DNA of 11,190 bases from NCBI GenBank assembly GCA_016280345.1, contig JAEEGN010000304.1, forward strand, positions 1 through 11,190, written 5' to 3'. Under the pieces are notes generated by a model. The model saw nothing but the letters and a program-made list of their open reading frames with translations. It was not told the origin of the DNA and ran no database searches. The translations under genes and the position numbers were made by a program. Shown here piece by piece: positions 1 through 6,347 of this stretch. Position 1 is the first letter of the stretch, and each line of letters starts with the position of its first letter. Source of the stretch: Selenomonadaceae bacterium (GTDB taxonomy: Bacteria > Bacillota > Negativicutes > Selenomonadales > Selenomonadaceae).

Positions 1-41
1 AGAAAAAAACACCCGGAAAGGACGAAACGGAGGGAATCATC

Positions 42-1751
42 ATGGGAAACAAGGAGTGGGCGAAACGGTTACGGAAGGCGCTGGCAGCGGGACTTGCCGG
101 TATGTCTCTGGTGTTCCTGCCGGCCGCGCCGGTTGCGCAGGCAAATATCTGGACCGACGTCATCGGCGGTGTCATCGGAACTTCGGCTGTGTACAACTAC
201 ACGTTGAAAAGCCTTTTGGCCATGGGGAATGATCCCAACCAGCAGAAGAAGCTCCTCGACACCGACATGAAGGAGCGCGGCGAGGACACGGAGGCGCAGG
301 ACAATGAACTGGTGGACAGCGTCATGCGTCAGCTCATCGGGCAGGGCGATTATGCTATGGAGTCGAATTCGCTGCCCTTCCGGTGGCGCGTCAACAATGA
401 CGATTCCTTCAACGCCTCCTGCTCGGCCATGGATTACGTCAGCGTGAACAAGGGCATTCTTAAGGCCCTCAACTACAACCGGGACGAGCTGGCCGGCGTC
501 CTTGCCCATGAACTCATCCACGGCCTCCATCAGCATGTGGCTTATGATGGAGCAAAATCGCTGGCGACGCAGTTTGGGGCGGCGCTCCTTCTCAGGGAGA
601 ACAGCGGGATCCTGGAGGGTCTTCTGGCGGGCATTCTCCTGAATTACCATCAGGCGAAGAACATCTCCGTCCCCTCGGAGAACGACGCCGACCGCGCCGG
701 CTTCTACCTCATGGCCAGTGCCGGCTTCAATCCCGGCGGTTTCCCGGCGATGGTCTGCAAGATGCCGGACAGCCCCGGCGAGAACATCCTTTATCCCGAC
801 GACCATCCCGAGACCTCGAAGCGGCTGTCGCGCGCCCTCGATTGGTTGAAGACCTACGGGATAGATCATGTGTCGGTGGAGGGAACAACGATTGCCATCG
901 ACGGCAAGCCGCTGCTCATGGTTGAGCAACCATCGGAGCCGTACAGCGCCAAGGAGATGGCGTATTTCATCGCCGGCGGGCTGGCCAAGGCATTCCACGA
1001 TAACCGGCTGGCGACGACCTGGCATTTCCAGGCTGCGCCCGGAGGCGTGGTGGACTTCCTGACCGACGACGAAGCCTACCGGCCGCTGAAGGAAGCCATC
1101 CGGGCGAAGGGGCTGGCCCCGGTGCTGGAGCAGATGGTGACGGCGGCCTACCGCGACGACGTCCGGACCGGCAACCGCGAGAAGCTGCTGGAAGAAGAAC
1201 AGAAGTACCAGGAAAAGATCGCGAAGAAGCGGGCCAAAGCGCAGCGCAAGAACGAGGAAAACATTTCCTCCTATCAGCGCAAGGCGGAGCAATACAACGC
1301 CATGGGGCTGCCGGAGCAGGCACTCCACGAGGCGGACCGGCTGCTGCTCTGCGATCCCGACAGCACGTTCGGCCACACGCAGAAGAGCCTGGCCTACCAT
1401 CAGCAGAACAACTTTGAAGCGGCGCTGACGGAGTGCGACATCGTCGCGCAGGCGTCCCCCGATGATGCCAGAAACCTCATGATCCGGGCCTTTGCCCATC
1501 AGGCGCTGGGGCATGACGAGGCGGCGCTGGCGGACTGCGCCCGGGTGGAGCAGCTGGCCCCGGGGCGTTTCGCCGATATTCATCTGGTCACCGGCCTCGT
1601 CTATGATGGCCGCGGGGACGAGGAAAGCGCGTTTCAGGCTTTCGCCCGGGCCGTCAGCATGTCCCCCCAGTTGGGGATACCGGAGAAGTACGCCGTGCGG
1701 CTGAACGGAGCCCCGGCCAGCGAAGCCGCGGACAGTGAAGCCGGGGAGTGA
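42..1751 (+). CDS. Exported M48 family zinc metalloprotease with C-terminal TPR repeats
   Basis: This is a 569-residue protein. Residues 1-34 look like a Sec signal peptide: a basic start, a hydrophobic core and an AQA cleavage site before N35. There is no lipobox cysteine, so it is probably free in the periplasm or cell envelope. The peptidase domain (about 85-275) carries HELIHGLHQH at 156-165, with zinc ligands H156 and H160 and catalytic E157. The third ligand is probably E213 in ENDAD (213-217), and a DDHPETSKR motif (253-261) follows, as is usual for M48. A charged, helical, probably coiled-coil stretch (about 378-418) leads into several TPR-like helical repeats (about 408-548). M48 plus TPR is the plan of BepA/YfgC, which acts in outer-membrane protein quality control; a similar role here is inference. 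The start is supported by GGAGGG at 29-34, 7 nt upstream. It converges with the rsmI operon and shares its terminator. The protease call is firm; the substrate is unknown. Confidence 0.9.
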   Translation: MGNKEWAKRLRKALAAGLAGMSLVFLPAAPVAQANIWTDVIGGVIGTSAVYNYTLKSLLAMGNDPNQQKKLLDTDMKERGEDTEAQDNELVDSVMRQLIGQGDYAMESNSLPFRWRVNNDDSFNASCSAMDYVSVNKGILKALNYNRDELAGVLAHELIHGLHQHVAYDGAKSLATQFGAALLLRENSGILEGLLAGILLNYHQAKNISVPSENDADRAGFYLMASAGFNPGGFPAMVCKMPDSPGENILYPDDHPETSKRLSRALDWLKTYGIDHVSVEGTTIAIDGKPLLMVEQPSEPYSAKEMAYFIAGGLAKAFHDNRLATTWHFQAAPGGVVDFLTDDEAYRPLKEAIRAKGLAPVLEQMVTAAYRDDVRTGNREKLLEEEQKYQEKIAKKRAKAQRKNEENISSYQRKAEQYNAMGLPEQALHEADRLLLCDPDSTFGHTQKSLAYHQQNNFEAALTECDIVAQASPDDARNLMIRAFAHQALGHDEAALADCARVEQLAPGRFADIHLVTGLVYDGRGDEESAFQAFARAVSMSPQLGIPEKYAVRLNGAPASEAADSEAGE

Positions 1752-1810
1752 TACCGGCTCTTTCCGCGGGAAATCACAGCCCAGCAGGCGGGCCCCTGAG
1801 GGATGAACAA

Positions 1811-1853
1811 AACACCCCGAAGCCTTTCTCAGGCTTCGGGGTGTTGTCTTTTT
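1811..1853. terminator. Bidirectional intrinsic terminator between convergent genes
   Basis: A perfect 15-bp inverted repeat (arms 1811-1825 and 1831-1845) encloses a 5-nt loop. On the plus strand it is followed by GTCTTTTT (1846-1853). On the minus strand the stem is followed by a TTTTGTT run, read from 1812 down to 1806. The stem is GC-rich at its centre with A/T ends. It therefore fits a Rho-independent terminator for the M48 gene in one direction and for the yaaR-rsmI operon in the other. Confidence 0.93.
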
Positions 1854-1878
1854 CAGACGCGGTTTCCGGCCGCAGGCG

Positions 1879-2757
1879 TCATTTTCTTTCCAGGACGCTT
1901 TGATAGACGTCACGGCGGGAGAGGCCGAAGCGGCGGGCAACCTCGCGGATGGCGTCCTTTTTCGGGAGACCCTGGGCCGTGAGCGCCGCGACTTCCTCCG
2001 CCGGGGACCGGGGGCTTTCTTCAGTGGCGGTGGGGACGTCGCCGGCGCCGGCGACGACGAGCGCGAATTCGCCCCGGGGCTCGTTGGCCGTGAAATGCGC
2101 CAGCAGCTCCGACAGCCGTCCCCGCCGGAACTCCTCGAATTTCTTCGTGAGCTCCCGGCCAATGGCCGCGTCCCGGTCGCCCAGGGATTCCAGGATGGCC
2201 GTCAGCGTTGTCGTCAGATGGTGGGGCGCTTCATAGAACAGCAGCGTTTCCCGGTAATCCCGGATTTCCGCCAGCCGTTCCCGCCGCTTCTGCCGGGTGC
2301 GGGGCAGGAAGCCCACGAAGGTGAAGCGCGTGGTGTCGAGCCCTGAGGCGATGAGGGCCGAGAGGGCGGCGTTGGCGCCGGGGAGCGGAATCACCGGAAG
2401 GCCCGCTTCGATGACGAGCCGCGCCAGATGGCTGCCGGGATCGGCGATGCCCGGCAGGCCGGCGTCGCTGACGCAGGCGATATGCGCCCCGGCCATCATC
2501 CGTTCCACCAGTTGAGGGCCTTTTTCCTGCTTGTTGTGTTCGTGGTAGCTGGTGAGCGGGGTGTGGATGTCGAAATGCGCCAGGAGGCCCCGGGTGTGCC
2601 GGGTGTCCTCGGCGGCGATGAGGTCGGCTTCCCGCAGCACCCGCACCGCCCGGAAGGTCATGTCTTCCAGATTGCCGATGGGGGTGGCGCATAAATAAAG
2701 GGCGCCTGGCGCCGGCGCCCCCGTTCGTCCCGGTTCGTTGTCCTGCGGTCGTTCCAT
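1879..2757 (-). CDS. rsmI: 16S rRNA (cytidine(1402)-2'-O)-methyltransferase RsmI
   Basis: A 292-residue SAM-dependent methyltransferase of the tetrapyrrole-methylase fold, close to the usual 280-290 residues. The family 2'-O-methylates C1402 in the ribosomal decoding centre. Family motifs are present in order: ATPIGNLEDMTFRA (24-37), AAEDTRHT (48-55), SDAGLPGIADPG (97-108), PLPGANAALSAL (124-135), GFLP (149-152), FYEAPHH (174-180) and RELTKKFEE (201-209). A C-terminal segment (about 251-292, GLPKKDAIREVARRFGLSRR) looks helix-turn-helix-like, as in Firmicute homologues. The frame is open upstream to 2868, but the start at 2757 is chosen because AAAGGA lies 5 nt before it and the methylase domain starts soon after. 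It is the last gene of the operon, 2 nt after the preceding methyltransferase gene, and its ribosome-binding site lies inside that gene. It corresponds to B. subtilis yabC. Confidence 0.96.
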   Translation of the reverse strand: MERPQDNEPGRTGAPAPGALYLCATPIGNLEDMTFRAVRVLREADLIAAEDTRHTRGLLAHFDIHTPLTSYHEHNKQEKGPQLVERMMAGAHIACVSDAGLPGIADPGSHLARLVIEAGLPVIPLPGANAALSALIASGLDTTRFTFVGFLPRTRQKRRERLAEIRDYRETLLFYEAPHHLTTTLTAILESLGDRDAAIGRELTKKFEEFRRGRLSELLAHFTANEPRGEFALVVAGAGDVPTATEESPRSPAEEVAALTAQGLPKKDAIREVARRFGLSRRDVYQSVLERK

Positions 2758-2759
2758 GA

Positions 2760-3545
2760 TTATCCTTTCTTCTCCGGTGCGGATGCAGCCGATTCCGGCC
2801 CGTAGATGGCGAGAAGCTCCGGGGTATAGGCCCCATCCGGACGATAGATGTTCAGGGTGGGCACCCATTTCAGATGGCCGGCCGCGCTGCCGGCGACGGC
2901 CTCGACCAGTACCAGATTGGGCGGCCGGTCCGCCCGGGGCTGGACGAGGCAGGCCCGTCGGGGCGCAAGGCCGTTGGCGCCGAAGGCCCGGAAGATCTCG
3001 TCCAGGCGCTCCGGGATATGGACCATGGCCAGCCGGCCCCGGGGACGCAACGCGTATCGCGCCGCCCGGACCACGTCGGCCAGCGTTGCCGTGACCTCAT
3101 GGCGGGCCTGTGAGCGGGCCGCCTGCGGGCTGATCTTTCCCTGGCCAAGGGGGTAGTATGGCGGGTTGGCGACGACGATATCGAAGCGCCCGCCCGGGAA
3201 AAGCCGCTCCATGGCGCGGTAATCTCCCTGCCGTACGATGACGCGGTCCGCGAGGCCGTTCAGGGCGACGCTGCGGGCCGCCATGTCCGCCAAAGTCCCA
3301 TCAAGCTCAACGGCTTCGACGCGGGCGACTTCTTCCGCCATCAGCAGCGGAATGGCGCCGGTGCCGGTCCCCAGGTCCAGGACTTGGTCCCGGGGGCGCC
3401 AACGGGGAAAATGGGCCAGCAGCACGGCGTCCATGGCGAAGCAATAGGCGTCGGGGCGCTGGATCAGGCGCCGTCCCCGATGACAGAGGTCGTCGAGGCG
3501 CTCGCCCGCTTTCAGGAACCGCTCCGGCGCCGTTTTGTCCGTCAT
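2760..3545 (-). CDS. trmN6: tRNA1(Val) (adenine(37)-N6)-methyltransferase-type enzyme (YabB/TrmN6 family)
   Basis: A 261-residue class I SAM-dependent methyltransferase. The SAM-binding motif I is VLDLGTGTGAIPLL (55-68), followed by the acidic loop EAVELDG (77-83). The NPPYY motif (127-131) is the mark of enzymes that methylate exocyclic amino groups of bases. The upstream segment QRPDAYCFAMDAVLLAHF (29-46) matches the conserved start of the TrmN6/YfiC family, which makes m6A37 in tRNA1(Val). The B. subtilis member of this operon position is YabB. Family assignment is strong; the exact tRNA target is inferred. The start codon overlaps the ricT stop by 4 nt (ATGA), so translation is coupled. 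It ends 2 nt before rsmI. The last ten or so residues are Ala/Ser/Lys-rich and probably disordered. Confidence 0.88.
   Translation of the reverse strand: MTDKTAPERFLKAGERLDDLCHRGRRLIQRPDAYCFAMDAVLLAHFPRWRPRDQVLDLGTGTGAIPLLMAEEVARVEAVELDGTLADMAARSVALNGLADRVIVRQGDYRAMERLFPGGRFDIVVANPPYYPLGQGKISPQAARSQARHEVTATLADVVRAARYALRPRGRLAMVHIPERLDEIFRAFGANGLAPRRACLVQPRADRPPNLVLVEAVAGSAAGHLKWVPTLNIYRPDGAYTPELLAIYGPESAASAPEKKG
2763..2768 (-). promoter_or_regulatory. Ribosome-binding site fixing the rsmI start
   Basis: On the minus strand AAAGGA lies 5 nt upstream of the ATG at 2757, inside the last codons of the upstream methyltransferase gene. This favours the 292-residue RsmI over a version extended to 2868, and it implies translational coupling of the two genes. 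Confidence 0.75.
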
Positions 3546-4720
3546 GTTTTATCGGACGGCGGGTTGTCCGGTTTGTTGCCTCCGGGATTGCGCGGCCGTT
3601 CGCCGCCGTGACGGTCCGGACGGGGACCGCGGTCGGAACGGTTCTTGCCGTCCCGCGGCCGGCGGTCGCGCCGCTCTTTCTTGTGCTCCCGGTCGCGGTT
3701 CTCGAAGTCGCCGCTCTTGCGGCGGGGGCGGTCCTCCCGCGGCTTGCCCTCCCGGGGCGGCCGGCCCTCGAAGTGCTTGTCGCGGTTGCGGCGGCCGTGT
3801 CCGCCGCGGCTCCGGCGCGGCCGCTCCCCGTCGCCCAGATCCGATTCGCTTTCCAGGGCGGCGATGGCGGCCAGCGCCGCCACCTGCGCCAGGTCTTCCT
3901 CCGGGTCCTTGACGATGATGTCCTCCCAGGAGGACACGATGGTCTTGTTGTCATCCAGCAGGATCGTGGCGGAGCGCCGCTGCTGGTTGACGGAGATGAC
4001 GCGGCCTTCGCCCTCGGCGCTCACGACGCGGTTGCCCGGCTCCGGCGCCAGCACTTTCTTGGGGACGCATTCCTGGCAGTTGGAATATCCGTCGCTCTCG
4101 TATTTCAGGCAGCACATGAGGCGGCCGCAGATACCGGAAATCTTCGTGGGGTTCAGCGACAGGTTCTGCTCCTTCGCCATGCGGATCGAAACCGGCGCGA
4201 AGTCGCCGAGGAAGGTGGCGCAGCAGAGCGGCCGCCCGCAGCAGCCGATGCCGCCCAGGAGTTTCGCCTCGTCCCGCACTCCAATCTGTCGGAGTTCAAT
4301 GCGGGTGCGGAAGACCGCCGCCAGGTCCTTCACCAGCTCGCGGAAATCCACCCGCCCGTCGGCGGTGAAGTAAAAGACGATCTTGTTGATGTCGAAGGTG
4401 TATTCGACGCCGACCAGCTTCATCGGCAGGCCGCGCGCCGCGATCTTTTCCACGCAGATCGCGAAGGCTTCCTTTTCCTGCTCGCGGTTTTTCTTCACTC
4501 GTTCCTGGTCCTCGGCGGTGGCCTTGCGCTGCACCGCCTTCAGGGGCAGCGTGACTTCCTCGTCCGGGACCTGCCGGGGGCCCAGTACCACGTGGCCGAA
4601 CTCCACGCCCCGGGACGTCTCGACGATGACGTCATCGCCCGTCGTGATTTCCAGAGGCCCTATGCCAAAATAATATATCTTGCCCGCTTGCTTGAAGCGG
4701 ACGCCTACTACCGTTTGCAT
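3542..4720 (-). CDS. ricT: RicT/YaaT PSP1-domain Fe-S protein with a basic Arg-rich tail
   Basis: A 392-residue PSP1-domain protein. Residues 1-290 match YaaT/RicT, starting with QTVVGVRFKQAGKIYYF. It has the cysteine sets GIGCCGRPLCCATF (157-170), CGRLMCC (198-204) and CQEC (215-218). In B. subtilis, RicT forms an Fe-S-containing complex with RicA and RicF that stimulates RNase Y-dependent mRNA maturation and affects sporulation and biofilm formation; a similar role here is inferred. About 95 extra residues follow (297-392), very rich in Arg, Gly, Asp and Pro with RGG/RPR-like stretches and probably disordered. The B. subtilis protein is only about 275 residues. Two adjacent ATGs exist; the one at 4720 is preferred because AGGAGG lies 5 nt upstream of it but only 2 nt from the ATG at 4723. 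It follows holB after about 56 nt and overlaps the next gene by 4 nt. Confidence 0.93.
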   Translation of the reverse strand: MQTVVGVRFKQAGKIYYFGIGPLEITTGDDVIVETSRGVEFGHVVLGPRQVPDEEVTLPLKAVQRKATAEDQERVKKNREQEKEAFAICVEKIAARGLPMKLVGVEYTFDINKIVFYFTADGRVDFRELVKDLAAVFRTRIELRQIGVRDEAKLLGGIGCCGRPLCCATFLGDFAPVSIRMAKEQNLSLNPTKISGICGRLMCCLKYESDGYSNCQECVPKKVLAPEPGNRVVSAEGEGRVISVNQQRRSATILLDDNKTIVSSWEDIIVKDPEEDLAQVAALAAIAALESESDLGDGERPRRSRGGHGRRNRDKHFEGRPPREGKPREDRPRRKSGDFENRDREHKKERRDRRPRDGKNRSDRGPRPDRHGGERPRNPGGNKPDNPPSDKT

Positions 4721-4725
4721 CATAT

Positions 4726-4731
4726 CCTCCT
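4726..4731 (-). promoter_or_regulatory. Strong Shine-Dalgarno site for ricT
   Basis: A perfect AGGAGG on the minus strand, 2 nt before the ATG at 4723 and 5 nt before the ATG at 4720. The spacing favours the second ATG. It lies in the 56-59 nt holB-ricT gap, so ricT is probably translated independently rather than by coupling. Confidence 0.7.
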
Positions 4732-4779
4732 GTCAGGTGGCCCGCCGGGCCAATTCCGGCGCATCATGGAAAGGGGAGG

Positions 4780-5784
4780 TCATTGTTCCTGCCCGGTGAT
4801 CTGTATCAGCAGCGCCTCCATGAGCAGGCGGCTGTTCGCGTTCGAGGTGAGAAGCCGCCGCTCCGCTTCGCCGGTCAGCGAGAGCAGGGAAAAAACCCGG
4901 CTTAACGGGTATTCTTTCACCAGCGACGCCAGACGGCCGGTCAGATCCCTCTGGCAGAGTGCGCCGCCGCTGTACAGCGCCAGCAGATCCCGCAGCGCCA
5001 GCCGGAAAAACCGCAGCCATTCGGCCAGTTCCTCGGCCGGAAGCGCGCCCAGCCGTTTGCCTTCGGCCCAGACGTCTTCCATGCCAAAGCCGGGGAGCGC
5101 CGCCAGAATGCGCAGGGCGTCGTCCCTCCGTGCCAGGGCGCCGTCTTCGCGGAGAGCCAGCGCCCGGCCGGCGCTCCCTCCGGCCAGTGCCGCCAGCGCC
5201 GCCGCTTCATCGGACGCAGCGCCCCGCTCCGTCAGAACGCGGACGATGTCCGCTTCCGCCATCGGACCGAAGGGCACGACGAGACAGCGGGAAACGACGG
5301 TGTCGAGGAGCGCTGCCCGGGCGCTGGCAATCAGCAGGAATACGACCTGCCGGCCCGGCTCCTCCAGCGTCTTGAGCAGGCAGTTCGCGGCCGCTTCGTT
5401 CATGCGGTCGGCGCCGTCGATGATGGCCACCCGCCCCGTCGAAGCGGCGGCCGGGGCCCGGGACAGCTCCGCCTGAAGTTCGCGTACCGCTTCAATGCGG
5501 ATGACGGGCGCCGCCTTGCCCCGTTTCTCCGGCTCCAGACGGTGAAGGTTGGGATGCGTGCCGGATGGAAGCGCCCGGCAACTGGGACAGGCGCCGCAGG
5601 GAACGGCGTCCGCCGGATGGGCGCAGAGAATCGCGGCGGCGGCGGCCTCGGCCGTCAGCCGCTTGCCGACACCCGCCGGACCGAGGAACAGCAGCGCGTG
5701 GGGCAGGCGCCCCTCCCGGAGCATCCGCCGAAGCCGCCGGATCGGTTCCGGCTGTCCGGCGATGGCGTTCCACGGCGTCATCAT
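4780..5784 (-). CDS. holB: DNA polymerase III subunit delta' (clamp loader)
   Basis: A 334-residue AAA+ clamp-loader subunit. The P-loop GPAGVGKR is at 35-42. A zinc module is formed by C54, C63, C66 and C69 (CGACPSC region). A Walker-B-like strand VAIIDGAD (119-126), LLKTLEEP (136-143) and the SRC arginine-finger motif (165-167) follow, and then a helical C-terminal collar domain. Delta' joins delta and the DnaX subunits to load the beta sliding clamp. The Walker B has DGAD rather than DExx, consistent with delta' being a non-hydrolysing subunit, so this is not a defect. The start codon shares 1 nt with the yaaR stop (TGATG), and only a weak Shine-Dalgarno is visible, so translation is probably coupled to yaaR. 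A second in-frame ATG lies at 5781. Confidence 0.94.
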   Translation of the reverse strand: MMTPWNAIAGQPEPIRRLRRMLREGRLPHALLFLGPAGVGKRLTAEAAAAAILCAHPADAVPCGACPSCRALPSGTHPNLHRLEPEKRGKAAPVIRIEAVRELQAELSRAPAAASTGRVAIIDGADRMNEAAANCLLKTLEEPGRQVVFLLIASARAALLDTVVSRCLVVPFGPMAEADIVRVLTERGAASDEAAALAALAGGSAGRALALREDGALARRDDALRILAALPGFGMEDVWAEGKRLGALPAEELAEWLRFFRLALRDLLALYSGGALCQRDLTGRLASLVKEYPLSRVFSLLSLTGEAERRLLTSNANSRLLMEALLIQITGQEQ

Positions 5785-6239
5785 CAGCTGTAGAGGTCCA
5801 CCAGCATGCCGCGGATGGCGTCCTGGGAGGCCACGATGGTCAGGGAATCCGCCTGTCCGAGGCGGATATGCTCCGCCATTGCCTCCAGCTCTTCGTCGAT
5901 CTTGCGGACCGTGGTATAGACCTTCTGCCGCCCCATCCGGTCCCAGCCGGCGGTGGAGTTCAGGGAATACATCTGGGAGACGACCTCGCCCACGAACTCC
6001 TTGACGAGGCTTCGGTAGGATTTCAGCTCGTCATAGGTGGGCGTGTTGGTGAGGCGAGCCCCCTGCTCGTCGATTTTCCTGAGCAGCGCTTCGAGCTCCT
6101 CCCGCGTCATGCCGCTCTGCTGGTCGGCGAGCTCGGAGGAGAACGACGTGTCCGTCCCGTTGACGCGGTCGTGGCTCGCGTGAGAGACCGGCGGCGCCGT
6201 CGTGGACGATCGCTGGGACGATAAAGCGTTGACTTTCAT
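5784..6239 (-). CDS. yaaR: YaaR family protein (DUF327)
   Basis: A 151-residue soluble, mostly helical protein of the YaaR/DUF327 family. The N-terminal 40 residues are Ser/Thr-rich and probably disordered. The conserved core spans about 44-151 (ELEALLRKIDEQGARL, then YKSLVKEF-like and GRQKVYTTVRKIDEEL segments) and ends LVDLYS, like the B. subtilis LVNLYA end. The molecular function of the family is not established; it is recognised by its sequence and by its fixed place just before holB. The start at 6239 has GGGTGG-type purines 5-9 nt upstream. It is the first gene of the operon here, preceded by a good sigma-A promoter. The yaaQ/darA and tmk genes that precede it in Bacilli are not adjacent. 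Confidence 0.87.
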   Translation of the reverse strand: MKVNALSSQRSSTTAPPVSHASHDRVNGTDTSFSSELADQQSGMTREELEALLRKIDEQGARLTNTPTYDELKSYRSLVKEFVGEVVSQMYSLNSTAGWDRMGRQKVYTTVRKIDEELEAMAEHIRLGQADSLTIVASQDAIRGMLVDLYS

Positions 6240-6314
6240 GGATTACCACCCTCAATTCCTGTGGCGGGCGCGATTCGCACCGCCCGGTTCCTTCTGGAAG
6301 GTTTGCCTGTTTTC

Positions 6315-6343
6315 ATTATAACGGGTGCGCGGCAAAATGGCAA
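6315..6343 (-). promoter_or_regulatory. Near-consensus sigma-A promoter for the yaaR-holB-ricT-trmN6-rsmI operon
   Basis: On the minus strand, TTGCCA (6338-6343) and TATAAT (6315-6320) are separated by exactly 17 nt. The -10 is a perfect match and the -35 has one mismatch. The predicted start, near 6308, gives a leader of about 70 nt before yaaR. The leader holds short GC-rich inverted repeats, such as CCTTC..GAAGG at 6290-6301, but no U-rich terminator. The -35 box begins 5 nt past the kinase stop codon. No terminator is seen after the kinase gene, so read-through from it is possible. Confidence 0.85.
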
Positions 6344-6347
6344 CCGC

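Noticed and set aside
69..2162. A 697-codon open frame on the minus strand opposite the M48 gene and the end of rsmI
   Set aside because: It runs through the bidirectional terminator and has low-complexity Arg/Val/Leu-rich sequence typical of a GC-rich shadow; both genes opposite it are clear families.
2758..2868. Upstream extension of rsmI to an ATG at 2868
   Set aside because: It would overlap the methyltransferase gene by over 100 nt; the start at 2757 has a good ribosome-binding site and gives the usual family length.
3608..5476. A 622-codon plus-strand open frame opposite ricT and holB
   Set aside because: It is a shadow of two well-recognised genes, with no domain and no plausible ribosome-binding context.
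4780..5784. HolB Walker B lacking the usual acidic pair (DGAD) as a sign of a degenerate gene
   Set aside because: Delta' subunits are generally not ATPases; the zinc cysteines, the SRC motif and the full length are all present, so this is normal for the family.
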